Counted from the first letter of the stretch, positions 9,680-18,093 are shown. The stretch is DNA of 64,000 nucleotides from Rathayibacter sp. VKM Ac-2754 (GCF_009807095.1 NZ_WUCC01000012.1:36493-100492); one strand, 5' to 3'. Numbers and translations are program-made. The notes: generated by a model from the sequence alone, not told the origin.

Positions 9680-11089
9680 TCAGTAGACCGTGCCGACGAG
9701 CTGCGGGCGACCGCTCTCCTCGTCGATCTCGGGGGCGTCGTCCGGTCCGGCCTGCGCGGCCTTGAGGATGAGCCGGAACTCGACGACCGCCAGGGTCCCG
9801 TAGATCGCGGTGAAGGCGATCAGCGAGATCAGGACCTCGAGGCCGCTGACGCCGGGCGAGACGCCGTCCTCGGTCTTGAGCAGTCCGAAGACGAGCCAGG
9901 GCTGGCGGCCCATCTCGGTGAAGATCCAGCCCACGATCATGGCGAGCAGCGGGAGCGGGGCCGCCCAGGTGGCGATCCTCCACATCCACTTCTTCGGCTC
10001 ACGGCCCTTGCGGGTGAACCAGAGGCCGGCCGCCGCGACGCCGATCGCGAGGACGCCGAGCGCCATCATCCAGCGGAACGACCAGTAGGTGACCCAGATG
10101 ATCGGCGTGTAGTCGCCGGGGCCGTAGACCTGCACGTACTGCGCCTGCAGGTCGTTGATGCCCTCGACGGTGCCGGTGAAGGTGTGCGTCGAGAGGAAGG
10201 AGAGGAGGTAGGGGATGCGGATCGAGAACAGCTCGCTCGAGCCGTCCGGCGTGCCCCAGGTGAAGACCGAGAAGGAGGCCTCAGCGCCCGTCGACGTCTT
10301 GTAGAGCGCCTCCGCCGCCGCCATCTTCATCGGCTGCGTGTCGACCATGGCCAGGCCCAGCGAGTCGCCCGTGAAGAGCGTGAGGCCGCCGCTGATGAGC
10401 ATCATCCACGCGCCGAACTTCAGCGCCGGGCGCATGGTCTCGAGGTGCTGGTTGCGCGACAAGTGGTACGCGGCGACGCTGATGATCACCGCGGCCGAGA
10501 CCATGAAGCAGGCGAAGATCGTGTGCGGGAACGCGGCGAGCGCGACCTTGTTGGTGAGCAGCGCCCAGATGTCGGTGAGCTCCGCGCGCCCCTTGGTCTC
10601 GTTGATCTCGAAGCCGACCGGATTCTGCATGAACGCGTTCGCGGCGATGATGAAGTAGGCCGAGAGGGTCGTCCCGAGGGTCGTCAGCCAGATGGTCGCG
10701 AGGTGCAGCTTCTCGGGGAGCTTGTCCCAGCCGAAGATCCACAGGCCGATGAACGTCGCCTCGAGGAAGAACGCGAGCAGCCCCTCGAAGGCGAGCGGCG
10801 CCCCGAAGACGTCGCCGACGAAGCGGGAGTAGTCGCTCCAGTTCATGCCGAACTGGAACTCCTGGACGATGCCGGTGACGACTCCCATCGCGAAGTTGAT
10901 CAGGAAGATCTTCCCGAAGAACTTCGTCAGCTGCAGGTAGTGGATGCGGCCGGTGCGCACCCAGCAGGTCTGGAAGATCGCGACGGTGAGCGCCATGCCG
11001 ATCGTGAGCGGCACGAACAGGAAGTGGTAGATCGTCGTCAGGCCGAACTGCCACCGCGACAGCAGGAGTGGATCCAGGAGTTCGTTCAC
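9680..11089 (-). CDS. cydA: Cytochrome bd oxidase subunit I (short Q-loop type)
   Basis: Heme-bearing subunit of cytochrome bd, 469 residues. RWQFGLTTIYHFLFVPLTIG near the N-terminus holds the axial heme b595 histidine (His22 here, His19 in E. coli). The quinol-site block EMGRQPW is present, and the sequence after it is short, so this is the short Q-loop form usual outside enterobacteria. The GTG at 11089 is chosen from the family N-terminus MNELLDPLLLSRWQF; longer in-frame starts add unrelated sequence. It heads the cydABDC operon. The upstream DNA contains palindromes (11231-11379) that may act in oxygen or redox control. Confidence 0.95.
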   Translation of the reverse strand: MNELLDPLLLSRWQFGLTTIYHFLFVPLTIGMALTVAIFQTCWVRTGRIHYLQLTKFFGKIFLINFAMGVVTGIVQEFQFGMNWSDYSRFVGDVFGAPLAFEGLLAFFLEATFIGLWIFGWDKLPEKLHLATIWLTTLGTTLSAYFIIAANAFMQNPVGFEINETKGRAELTDIWALLTNKVALAAFPHTIFACFMVSAAVIISVAAYHLSRNQHLETMRPALKFGAWMMLISGGLTLFTGDSLGLAMVDTQPMKMAAAEALYKTSTGAEASFSVFTWGTPDGSSELFSIRIPYLLSFLSTHTFTGTVEGINDLQAQYVQVYGPGDYTPIIWVTYWSFRWMMALGVLAIGVAAAGLWFTRKGREPKKWMWRIATWAAPLPLLAMIVGWIFTEMGRQPWLVFGLLKTEDGVSPGVSGLEVLISLIAFTAIYGTLAVVEFRLILKAAQAGPDDAPEIDEESGRPQLVGTVY

Positions 11090-11230
11090 GGCCCCGAGCT
11101 TAGGTCGGGCGCCGGCCCCGATGGCCTCCGATCCCAGTACTGGAGCGGATGTGCGGGCCTCTGAGGCCCTTCTGCGACACCCTTTGCAGGGTGCTTCCAC
11201 GACGCCCGCCGGCCGCCCCTGTTCACGACT

Positions 11231-11267
11231 CGCTCGACGTCGAGACAGTACGTCTCGACGTCGAGCG
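11231..11267. promoter_or_regulatory. Perfect inverted repeat upstream of cydA (operator candidate)
   Basis: Arms of 16 bp at 11231-11246 and 11252-11267 flank AGTAC. Each arm contains the self-palindrome CTCGACGTCGAG, so two dyads sit 21 bp apart (two helical turns). A third degenerate copy, CGTCTCGACGGCGAGCGA, lies at 11327-11344 and differs by one base from 11251-11268. It could be an operator or a transcribed hairpin. Confidence 0.45.
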
Positions 11268-11489
11268 AAGACGCCCCGAGGGGCGGGTCGAGCAGGGCCG
11301 TCGGCTGTCGGAAGCACTCCGACGACCGTCTCGACGGCGAGCGACCTCGGCGGCGCCCCGAGCCTGCGAAACCGGCTCGTGAAGTCACAGCCTCTTCTCA
11401 GTCAACGGCGGGTCCGAGGGGCGGCTGAGAATCCGTCCGGCGGGGTGCGCGGGCCCCTCGCGCGGCACCACTGCTCAGGCGCGGCACCG

Positions 11490-11495
11490 TACGAT
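11490..11495 (+). promoter_or_regulatory. -10 box of leaderless tetR transcript
   Basis: TACGAT lies six bases before the ATG at 11502, the spacing expected when transcription starts at the start codon. No Shine-Dalgarno sequence is seen. Confidence 0.5.
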
Positions 11496-11501
11496 CGATC
11501 C

Positions 11502-12086
11502 ATGCCGAGCAAGGGGAGCTATGCCAAGGGTGTCGCCAAGCGCGAGGAGATCCTGCAGACCGCACTCGAGGTGTTCTCCCGCCAGGGATACCGTCGGGCG
11601 TCCCTGCGGGAGATCTCAGAGGCGGTCGGCCTGACCCAGGCGGGTCTGCTGCACTACTTCGACTCGAAGGAGGAGCTCTTCGCCGAGGTCCTCCGCAAGC
11701 GCGACGACGTCGACCGCGCGAATTACGACCTCGACGACAGCGGAGACCCGGCGATCGCCGGTCTCGTCCGGCTGATCCGGCACAACAGCGAGGTCCCCGG
11801 TCTGGTGCACCTCTACGCGACGCTGTCGGCCGAGGGCACGGATGAGGCGCACCCGGCGCACGAGTTCTTCCTCGACCGCTACCGCACGACGACGGAGGTG
11901 CTGGCCGAGAGCGTCCGCGCCGACCAGCGCGAGGGGCTGATCGCGGCCGACATCGATCCCGAGGTCGCCGGCCGCATGATCACCGCCCTGGCCGACGGAC
12001 TGCAGATCCAATGGCTGCTCGACGAGGACGTCGACATGGGCGACATCGTCGAGACGTTCTGGGCGCTGCTCAAGCGCGTCCGCTGA
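11502..12086 (+). CDS. TetR-family transcriptional regulator
   Basis: 194-residue one-component regulator. The N-terminal helix-turn-helix domain (about residues 10-60) reads REEILQTALEVFSRQGYR, then LREISEAVGLTQAGLLHYF, the canonical TetR recognition helix pattern. The C-terminal ligand domain is of the TetR_C type found in many actinobacterial regulators; no ligand is predictable. It is probably co-transcribed with the DedA-family gene starting 15 bases after its stop and may regulate it, itself, or the divergent cyd operon. The ATG start is preceded by a -10 box at leaderless spacing. Confidence 0.9.
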   Translation: MPSKGSYAKGVAKREEILQTALEVFSRQGYRRASLREISEAVGLTQAGLLHYFDSKEELFAEVLRKRDDVDRANYDLDDSGDPAIAGLVRLIRHNSEVPGLVHLYATLSAEGTDEAHPAHEFFLDRYRTTTEVLAESVRADQREGLIAADIDPEVAGRMITALADGLQIQWLLDEDVDMGDIVETFWALLKRVR

Positions 12087-12100
12087 CGAGCGACTCCCCC

Positions 12101-12739
12101 GTGAACGACGTCCTGAGCGGGATCCTCGACTTCGTCGTGAGCGTGCCGCCGGTCTGGCGGACGCTGCTGGCGGGGCTGGCGATCTTCTTCGAGACGACGA
12201 TCCTCGCGGGCCTGATCGTGCCGGGCGACACCGTCGTGATCGTCAGCGCGACCGGCGTCACTACTCCGCTGCAGTTCGTCGCCCTGGCGCTCACCGTCAT
12301 CGTCGGCGCGCTCTGCGGCGAGTCGGTCGGCTTCTACCTCGGGCGCTGGTTCGGCCCGCGGATCCGCGCGTCGCGGCTCGGACGCCGGCTCGGCGAGAAG
12401 AACTGGGTGCGGGCCGAGCGCTATCTCGCGCGGCGCGGCGGGATCGCGGTGTTCCTCTCGCGCTTCCTGCCGGTGCTGCACTCGCTGATCCCCCTCACCG
12501 TGGGCATGAGCGGGATGCGCTACCGCACCTTCATGGCCTGGACGACGCCCGCGTGCATCCTCTGGTCGTTCGCCTACGTCGGAGTCGGCGCGGCGGCCGC
12601 CGGCGGGTACCGAGAGCTGTCCGACAGCCTGCACTACGCCGGGTACCTGTTCGTCGGAGCGATCGTGCTGTTCGCGCTGGTCGTCTTCGGCGCCAAGAAG
12701 CTCCTGAAACGAGCGGAGGCGCGTCACCTCGATGAGTGA
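12101..12739 (+). CDS. DedA-family (VTT domain) membrane protein
   Basis: 212-residue integral membrane protein of the DedA/VTT family, whose members take part in lipid flipping, for example recycling of undecaprenyl phosphate, and in membrane homeostasis. Visible marks are the early FFETTILAGLIVPGD block, the GESVGFYLGRWFG block, the signature FLSRFLPVLHSLIPLTVGM, and a hydrophobic C-terminal helix ending in basic residues. The GTG start follows the TetR stop by 14 bases, so it is likely in the same operon. The specific substrate cannot be read from sequence. Confidence 0.9.
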   Translation: MNDVLSGILDFVVSVPPVWRTLLAGLAIFFETTILAGLIVPGDTVVIVSATGVTTPLQFVALALTVIVGALCGESVGFYLGRWFGPRIRASRLGRRLGEKNWVRAERYLARRGGIAVFLSRFLPVLHSLIPLTVGMSGMRYRTFMAWTTPACILWSFAYVGVGAAAAGGYRELSDSLHYAGYLFVGAIVLFALVVFGAKKLLKRAEARHLDE

Positions 12740-12746
12740 CGCGCCT
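12717..12746. terminator. Bidirectional hairpin between convergent dedA-like gene and opu operon
   Basis: AGGCGCGTCAC (12717-12727) pairs perfectly with 12736-12746 across an 8-base loop. The stop codon of the DedA-family gene lies inside it, and the opu operon ends at 12769 on the other strand. Confidence 0.6.
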
Positions 12747-12768
12747 CGCGCGGGTGGTGCGGGAGCGA

Positions 12769-13701
12769 CTAGTCGACGAGACCGGCCGACTCGAGCCACT
12801 CGGTCGCGATCGACGCGGCCGACTTCTCGTCGTTCACGCTCTCGGCGTTGAGCGACACGAGATCGTCGGCGGTCAGCTTCGCGCTGACGGCGTTGAGGAC
12901 CTCCGCTGCGGCGTCGTCGACCTTGTCCGAGACGATCGGCACGACGTTGTCGGCGACGAACAGACCATCGGGGTCCTCGAGGGCGACGAGGTCGTTCGAC
13001 TGGATGTTCGGGTCGGCGGTGTAGATGTTCGCCAGCTGGATCTGGTTGCTGGTGAGGGCGTCGACCGTGGTCGATCCGCCGCTGTCCTCGATCGCCTGGA
13101 ACGTGGTGTCGATGCCGTACTTCTCCTTGAGCGCGTCCGGGCCGTAGGGGCGCGTCTGCAGCTCGGAGTTGCCGCCCAGCACGATCGGGTCGGTGACGTC
13201 GGCGAGCGAGGCGATGTCGGTGAGGCTCCACTTGTCGGCGAAGGCCTGGGTGACGGTGTAGGAGTTCTGGTCGCTCGCCTCGGCGGCGTCGAGGGCGCGG
13301 AGGCCGTCGGGCAGCGCGTCGGTCAGAGCGGAGTAGACGTCGTCCGCGGTCGTGGCGGTCGTGTCCGGCTCGAGCGCCTGGAGCAGGCTGCCGTCGTACT
13401 CGGGGAACACGTCGATGGATCCGCTCTCGATCTCGGGCAGGTAGATCTCGCGCTGGCCGATGCGGAGGTCGCGCTCGACGGTGAAGCCGCCGTTCTCGAG
13501 TGCCTGCGCGTAGATCTCGGCGATGATCTCGTTCGAGTAGTAGTCCTGCGAGCCGACGACGAGGGTCGCGCCGCCCTCGGAGGAGTCGGAACCCGATCCC
13601 GAATCGAGCGGATCGCTGGACGAGCACCCTGCCAGTGCCACGACGGCACCGACCGCGAGTGCGCTGAGCGCGACACGGCCCTTCTTGGTTGCTGTGAACA
13701 T
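12769..13701 (-). CDS. Osmoprotectant ABC transporter, glycine betaine/choline-binding lipoprotein
   Basis: 310-residue extracytoplasmic solute-binding lipoprotein of the OpuAC/OsmX type (betaine, choline or carnitine). It has a basic N-terminus, a hydrophobic core and a lipobox ALAGC with the lipidated cysteine at residue 26, followed by a Ser/Asp-rich linker. The mature protein starts near LVVGSQDYYSNEIIAEIYAQ and contains the FPEYDGSLL and GGNSELQTRPYG blocks typical of the family. It is the last gene of a four-gene operon (ATPase, two permeases, binding protein), two bases after the second permease. Osmotic induction is expected but no site was recognised. Confidence 0.9.
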   Translation of the reverse strand: MFTATKKGRVALSALAVGAVVALAGCSSSDPLDSGSGSDSSEGGATLVVGSQDYYSNEIIAEIYAQALENGGFTVERDLRIGQREIYLPEIESGSIDVFPEYDGSLLQALEPDTTATTADDVYSALTDALPDGLRALDAAEASDQNSYTVTQAFADKWSLTDIASLADVTDPIVLGGNSELQTRPYGPDALKEKYGIDTTFQAIEDSGGSTTVDALTSNQIQLANIYTADPNIQSNDLVALEDPDGLFVADNVVPIVSDKVDDAAAEVLNAVSAKLTADDLVSLNAESVNDEKSAASIATEWLESAGLVD

Positions 13702-13703
13702 AG

Positions 13704-14456
13704 CTATTTCCCTTCGTCGATGGGGATTCCCACCACCGCGGCTCGTCGGGTCGACGAGGCGCGGAAACCTGAGCGGCCGGATGTCCCGGCCAGACCGAGC
13801 ACGACCCCGCGCGGCACCGCCACGCGCTGGAGGATCGCGAACAGGATCTCGCTGAGCAGTGTGAGGGCGATCACGATGATCGACCCGGCGAGCATCTGCG
13901 CGTAGTCCCCCGCCTTCACGCCCTGGAAGATGTAGTGCCCGAGCCCGCCGGCGCCGATGAAGTCGGCGAGCGTGGCGGTCGCGATGATCTGCAGCATCGC
14001 CGAGCGCAGGCCGCCGATCAGCAGCGGGAGTCCGAGCGGGATCTCGACCTTGCGGAGGATCTGCCACTCCGTCATCCCGACCGAGCGCGCCGCATCGACC
14101 GTGCGCCGGTCGACCGCCTCGAGTCCCGAGTAGGCACCGGCCAGCACCGACGGGATCGCGAGGATCACCAGGGCGATGAGCGGGGCGCCGAGGCCGAGGC
14201 CGAGGCTCATCGCCGCGAGGACCAGCACGCCGAGGGTGGGCAGGGCGCGGAGCCCGCCCGCGACGGGGACGGCGATGCCCTTTCCGCGGCCGGTGTGCCC
14301 GATCAGGTAGCCCAGCGGGATGGCGATCGCGCAGCAGATCACGAGCACCAGCAGGCTGATGCCGATGTGCTGGGCGAGCCGGTTGGGGATGCCGTAGACG
14401 CCGGTCCAGTGCGTGGGATCGCCGATCCACGCGAACGCCTCGAGGATGAGGTTCAC
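13704..14456 (-). CDS. Osmoprotectant ABC transporter permease (OpuCB/OpuCD type)
   Basis: 250-residue membrane permease of a betaine/choline importer. It has about six hydrophobic helices and the BPD inner-membrane domain with the EAA loop around VDAARSVGMTEWQILRKVEI, which contacts the ATPase. The GTG start overlaps the upstream permease stop as GTGA. The gene works with the second permease (14453-15139), the ATPase and the lipoprotein. A basic C-terminal tail extends past the last helix. Confidence 0.88.
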   Translation of the reverse strand: MNLILEAFAWIGDPTHWTGVYGIPNRLAQHIGISLLVLVICCAIAIPLGYLIGHTGRGKGIAVPVAGGLRALPTLGVLVLAAMSLGLGLGAPLIALVILAIPSVLAGAYSGLEAVDRRTVDAARSVGMTEWQILRKVEIPLGLPLLIGGLRSAMLQIIATATLADFIGAGGLGHYIFQGVKAGDYAQMLAGSIIVIALTLLSEILFAILQRVAVPRGVVLGLAGTSGRSGFRASSTRRAAVVGIPIDEGK

Positions 14457-15139
14457 GTCGTCACCGCCTTCTCGACGCGCACGACGCGCCTCTTCTCGCG
14501 AGCGCGGTCGACAGCGGTCCAGGGCATCAGGAGGCGCCCGAGCAGCACGAGGATCCCGTCGAGCACGAGGGCGAGCGCGATGGTCAGCACGATGCCCGTG
14601 ATGATCTCCCCCGAGATGCCGCGCTGGAAGCCGTCGGTGAAGAGCAGTCCGAGGCTCTGGATCCCGAGCACGGCACCCACGGTCACGAGCGAGACCGTGC
14701 TGACCGTCACGACCCGGAGGCCCGAGAGCAGCACCGGACCGGCGAGCGGGAACTCGACCCGCCAGAACCGGGCCCAGGCCGAGTAGCCCATCGCCGTCGC
14801 CGACTGCGTCACGTCCTCCGAGACCGCGCCCAGGGCGTCGGCCGTGGTGCGCACCATCAGGGCGATGCCGTAGAGGGTGAGGCCGATGATCACGTTGGCG
14901 GTCGAGCGCAGCGGGATGCCGAGGATCGCCGGCAGCAGGATGAACATCGCCAGCGACGGGATCGCGTAGAGGACGCCCAGCGCGGTGAGGACCGTGCCGC
15001 GACTCCAGCGGTACCGGTTGGCGAACCAGCCGAACGGGAGCGAGATCACGAAGCTGAGGAGGATCGGCGGGACCGACAGCAGGAGGTGCGCGATCAGGTT
15101 CGTGATGATCGAGTCGGTGTTGTTGAGGACCCAGTTCAC
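14453..15139 (-). CDS. Osmoprotectant ABC transporter permease (OpuCB/OpuCD type)
   Basis: 228-residue membrane permease, the second of two in the operon. It carries the BPD permease domain with several hydrophobic helices and an EAA-like loop, SATAMGYSAWARFWRVEFPL. GTGA overlaps join it to the ATPase gene upstream and the other permease downstream, so the stoichiometry is likely set by translational coupling. The heterodimeric permease forms the membrane channel for betaine-like solutes. Confidence 0.88.
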   Translation of the reverse strand: MNWVLNNTDSIITNLIAHLLLSVPPILLSFVISLPFGWFANRYRWSRGTVLTALGVLYAIPSLAMFILLPAILGIPLRSTANVIIGLTLYGIALMVRTTADALGAVSEDVTQSATAMGYSAWARFWRVEFPLAGPVLLSGLRVVTVSTVSLVTVGAVLGIQSLGLLFTDGFQRGISGEIITGIVLTIALALVLDGILVLLGRLLMPWTAVDRAREKRRVVRVEKAVTT

Positions 15140-15966
15140 GCGCCGGCGCCGTCCTGGGAGCGCAGGACTCCGGTCGGGCGCCCGTCGCCGTCGACGACGA
15201 TGCGCGCCCCGTCGCGCTCCTCGATGCGGAGCGAGCGCTTGCCGCGATCAGCGCCGATGAAGCCGGCCACGAAGTCGCTCGCGGGGTTCGCGAGGATCTC
15301 GGCGGGCGAGCCCTTCTGCGCGATCCGGCCGCCCTTCTCGAGGATGACGACCTGGTCGCCGAGCAGGAAAGCCTCGTCGATGTCGTGGGTGACGAAGACG
15401 ACGGTCTTGTCGAGCTCGCGCTGGAGACGGAGGGTCTCGCGCTGCAGATCGGCGCGGACGAGAGGGTCGACGGCGCCGAACGGCTCATCCATCAGCAGGA
15501 TGTTGGGGTCGACGGCGAGACCGCGCGCCACTCCGACGCGCTGCTGCTGGCCGCCCGAGAGCTGGCTCGGGTACCGCGTCGCGAGGGCGCGGTCGAGGCC
15601 GACCGTGTCCATCAGCTCGAGCGCGCGGTCGTGCGCGGGCTTCTTCGCGACTCCGTTGAGCCGCGGCACGGTGGCGATGTTGTCGATGACCCGGCGGTGC
15701 GGGAGCAGGCCGGAGTTCTGCATGACGTAGCCGATCCGGCGGCGGAGCGACACGGCGGGCAGCGTCGAGATGTCCTCGCCGTCGATCTCGATCGTGCCGC
15801 CGGTGGGCTCGATCATGCGGTTGATCATCCGGAGGATGGTGGTCTTGCCGCAGCCGGAGGACCCCACGAAGACGGTCGTCTCCCGCGACGGCAGGACGAG
15901 CGAGAAGTCGTCCACCGCGCGGGTGCCGTCCGGGTACTGCTTGCTGACTCCGCGGAACTCGATCAC
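15136..15966 (-). CDS. Osmoprotectant ABC transporter ATP-binding protein (OpuCA/ProV type)
   Basis: 276-residue ATPase subunit. Walker A is GSSGCGKTT, the signature is LSGGQQQRVGVARGL, and Walker B is ILLMDEPFGAVD with the downstream HDIDEAFLLGD block typical of the ProV/OpuA group. No full CBS pair is seen at the C-terminus, only a short extension. The GTG at 15966 is preferred because GAGGGTGAGAG lies at suitable distance; a GTG at 15978 is possible but sits directly on the GAGG. It is first in the operon. Confidence 0.88.
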   Translation of the reverse strand: MIEFRGVSKQYPDGTRAVDDFSLVLPSRETTVFVGSSGCGKTTILRMINRMIEPTGGTIEIDGEDISTLPAVSLRRRIGYVMQNSGLLPHRRVIDNIATVPRLNGVAKKPAHDRALELMDTVGLDRALATRYPSQLSGGQQQRVGVARGLAVDPNILLMDEPFGAVDPLVRADLQRETLRLQRELDKTVVFVTHDIDEAFLLGDQVVILEKGGRIAQKGSPAEILANPASDFVAGFIGADRGKRSLRIEERDGARIVVDGDGRPTGVLRSQDGAGA

Positions 15967-16151
15967 GACGTCTCTCACCCTCGTTGCGCGGCCCCGTGCA
16001 GAACCTCTGCGACAGCCAAACACCATTCGGAGACGCCTGCCAACCTGGATGGCGCAGTGTTGCGCAGGAGCCCCCGGCCGACTAGGGGGTGGCCGCGGGC
16101 TCGCGCCAAGGGGAGCGAGACACCCTGCTCGCGCTCCCCCGCCCCTCCCTC

Positions 16152-16274
16152 GCTGATCGAGTAGCCCGCGGAGCGGGCGTATCGAGATCCCCAGCGTCAG
16201 AAGGCGAGGCCATCACCCCGCCCTGCTGACGCTGGTGGGTCTCGATACGCCCCTGCGGGGCTACTCGACCAGCA
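16152..16274. repeat. Compound palindromic repeat, copy A
   Basis: Imperfect inverted repeat with arms of about 48 bp (16152-16200 and 16226-16273) around a 25-base centre. Each arm contains a smaller hairpin: GCCCGC/GCGGGC on the left and GCCCC/GGGGC on the right. Shared marks are CGAGTAGCC...CGTATCGAGA and its mirror TCTCGATACG...GGCTACTCGACCAGC. Five copies occur in the window, all in the same orientation and all between genes. Confidence 0.85.
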
Positions 16275-16438
16275 GGCTGCCGTCTCAAGCCCAGACTCCC
16301 GGCTCCAGGCCCTGGACACTCGAGGCGAACGGGTGATTCGCGTGCCAGCGAATCGCCCTAGCCGCACGCAGCACGCTCCACCCACGCGACCACCTTTGGA
16401 AGCCGACTGCGCCACGCCGCGCGGGGAGCGGCGTGGAC

Positions 16439-16475
16439 GACGGAGGGGCGGGCCCACCGGGCCCGCCCCTCCGTC
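16439..16475. terminator. Strong hairpin terminator downstream of tetR (16484-17134)
   Basis: A perfect 17-bp inverted repeat (16439-16455 and 16459-16475) with a 3-base loop lies nine bases past the TetR stop codon. Confidence 0.8.
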
Positions 16476-16483
16476 GCAGAAAC

Positions 16484-17134
16484 TCAGACCGCCCCGTAGT
16501 GCATCGACAGGTAGTTGCGCAGCAGCGCACGGGCCTCGTCGATGAAGCGCTGGTCGCCCTGGGGGTCCATCAGGAAGGCGCGGGTGAGCATGGCGTCGGC
16601 GACCTCGACGGTCACCTCGAGGCGGAACGAGAGCTGCGCTCCGCCGGGGAGTCCGTACTCGGAGGCGAGGATCTCGGCGAAGCGGCGGGCGAAGAAGCCC
16701 GCCTCGAACGCCTCCCCCGCCACCTCGGGGGCGTGGATGGTGTCGACGAAGCGGATCGAGCGGAAGCCGGGCTCGGTGCGGTGCATCTCGCAGAACGCGT
16801 CGACTGCGCAGTCGACGGCGCCCCACCAGTTGTCGGGGTGCGTCTCGCGGATCTCGGTGATGACCTTCTTGCGGAACCGCTCGAGAGCGCGCTCGCGGAG
16901 GGCCTGCAGCACGGCGATGCGGTCGGGGAAGTAGCGGTAGACGGTGCCGATGGCGGCTCCGGCGCGCTCGGCGACCATCGCGGTCGTCAGGCGGTCGAAC
17001 CCGACCTCGTCGACCACGGCCGCGGCCGCGTCGAGCAGGGAGGCGAGGCGCGCTGCGCTGCGCACCTGGACGGGCTCGTTCCGGACCTGGGGGGATTCGC
17101 CGAAGGGTCGGTCGACGAGATTTCCAAGAGGCAC
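16484..17134 (-). CDS. TetR-family transcriptional regulator
   Basis: 216-residue regulator. An N-terminal extension of about 25 residues precedes the TetR helix-turn-helix: RLASLLDAAAAVVDEVGFD, then AERAGAAIGTVYRYFPDR. The C-terminal domain carries FCEMHRTEPGFRSIRFVDT, seen in many actinobacterial TetR proteins of unknown ligand. The GTG start has AAGGAG at a good distance. It is divergent from the SRAP gene and ends at a strong terminator, so it is a single-gene transcript. The target is unknown; self-regulation and control of the divergent gene are possible. Confidence 0.88.
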   Translation of the reverse strand: MPLGNLVDRPFGESPQVRNEPVQVRSAARLASLLDAAAAVVDEVGFDRLTTAMVAERAGAAIGTVYRYFPDRIAVLQALRERALERFRKKVITEIRETHPDNWWGAVDCAVDAFCEMHRTEPGFRSIRFVDTIHAPEVAGEAFEAGFFARRFAEILASEYGLPGGAQLSFRLEVTVEVADAMLTRAFLMDPQGDQRFIDEARALLRNYLSMHYGAV

Positions 17135-17272
17135 GGCAGGCTCCTTCGGTGGCGGTTCCTACAATCGTACGCAGGCGGACGCGACCTGCGCGCCCGTTTG
17201 CGAACGTCTCTCGCGTTTCGTGCCCCCGGAAGGGCGGCGGATCCGCCGACTCCCACGATGCCAGGAGGACCC

Positions 17273-17989
17273 ATGTGCGGACGTTTCGTCCTGTCGCAGA
17301 CCACCGCCGATCTCGTCGCGCTGTTCGACATCGACGACCAGGGGCCGGATCTGCCGGAGCCTTCCTGGAACATCGCCCCGACCCAGCGCATCGCGGTCGT
17401 CGCCGAGTCGATGAAGGGGGTCGAGGAGGGCGAGCCTCCTCGTCGGCGCCTCGCCGCCGCGCGCTGGGGACTCGTCCCGCGCTCGGCCGCGGATCCGTCG
17501 GCCGGGGCGCCCCTGTTCAACGCCCGCATCGAGTCGGTCGCCGAGAAGCCGGCGTTCCGCGAGTCGTACGCCGCGCGACGCGCCATCGTGCCCGCCTCCG
17601 GCTGGTACGAGTGGCGGGTCGGCGCCGACGGAGTGAAGTCGCCCGTCTTCATCGCGCCCGAGGGCGGGTCGCTGGTGCTGTTCGCCGGCGTCTACGAGTG
17701 GTGGCGCTCCGCCGAGCAGGGCGCACCGTGGCTGCTCTCGGCGACCATCCTGACCCGGCCCGGCGCGGGAGCCGTGGCGGAGGTCCACGAGCGGATGCCC
17801 GTGCTGCTGCAGCCCGAGCTCATCGAGGACTGGCTCGACCCGAACGCCGTCGCCGACGGGTCGCTGCTGCGCGCCGCCTCCGACGGTGCCGGCGAGCTGG
17901 CCGAGGAGCTCGACGTCACTCCGGTCGGCGACGCCGTGGGCTCGGTCCGCAGCAACGGCCCGGAGCTCATCGAGCCGCTCGCCTCCTGA
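17273..17989 (+). CDS. SRAP-domain (HMCES/YedK-like) abasic-site protein
   Basis: 238-residue SRAP protein. This family forms a thiazolidine crosslink between its N-terminal cysteine and abasic sites in single-stranded DNA, shielding them at replication forks. The key residues are present: Cys2 (MCGRF, exposed when Met1 is removed), Asn83 (NARIES), Glu113 (GWYEW) and His172 (VHERMP). The ATG at 17273 is fixed by the need for Cys2 and by AGGAGG upstream; an in-frame ATG at 17258 would bury it. Archetypal length. It may be divergently regulated with the TetR gene. Confidence 0.93.
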   Translation: MCGRFVLSQTTADLVALFDIDDQGPDLPEPSWNIAPTQRIAVVAESMKGVEEGEPPRRRLAAARWGLVPRSAADPSAGAPLFNARIESVAEKPAFRESYAARRAIVPASGWYEWRVGADGVKSPVFIAPEGGSLVLFAGVYEWWRSAEQGAPWLLSATILTRPGAGAVAEVHERMPVLLQPELIEDWLDPNAVADGSLLRAASDGAGELAEELDVTPVGDAVGSVRSNGPELIEPLAS

Positions 17990-18093
17990 CGCGGTGGAGC
18001 GGTGACGGCGAGCGGGGGAACGTCCGCCGACCGTCGGGCGACGGCGAGCCGCCGTGCCCCCGCGAGCCGACAGGCATCTGACAGACTGTGCGG

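Larger units (their letters stand above)
11090..11501. other. Gene-free region between cydA and tetR with stacked inverted repeats
   Basis: No gene is supported in these 412 bases. They hold the cydA promoter region, a 16-bp perfect inverted repeat (11231-11267), smaller inverted repeats at 11307-11323 and 11359-11379, and the leaderless promoter of the TetR gene. Confidence 0.6.
15967..16483. other. Gene-free region with palindromic repeat A and a terminator
   Basis: No gene is supported here. It holds the promoter region of the opu operon, compound palindrome copy A (16152-16274), an unassigned stretch (16275-16438), and the strong hairpin at 16439-16475. Confidence 0.6.

Noticed and set aside
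17258..17272. Earlier ATG start for the SRAP protein
   Set aside because: It would place the catalytic cysteine at position 7; the AGGAGG site fits the ATG at 17273.
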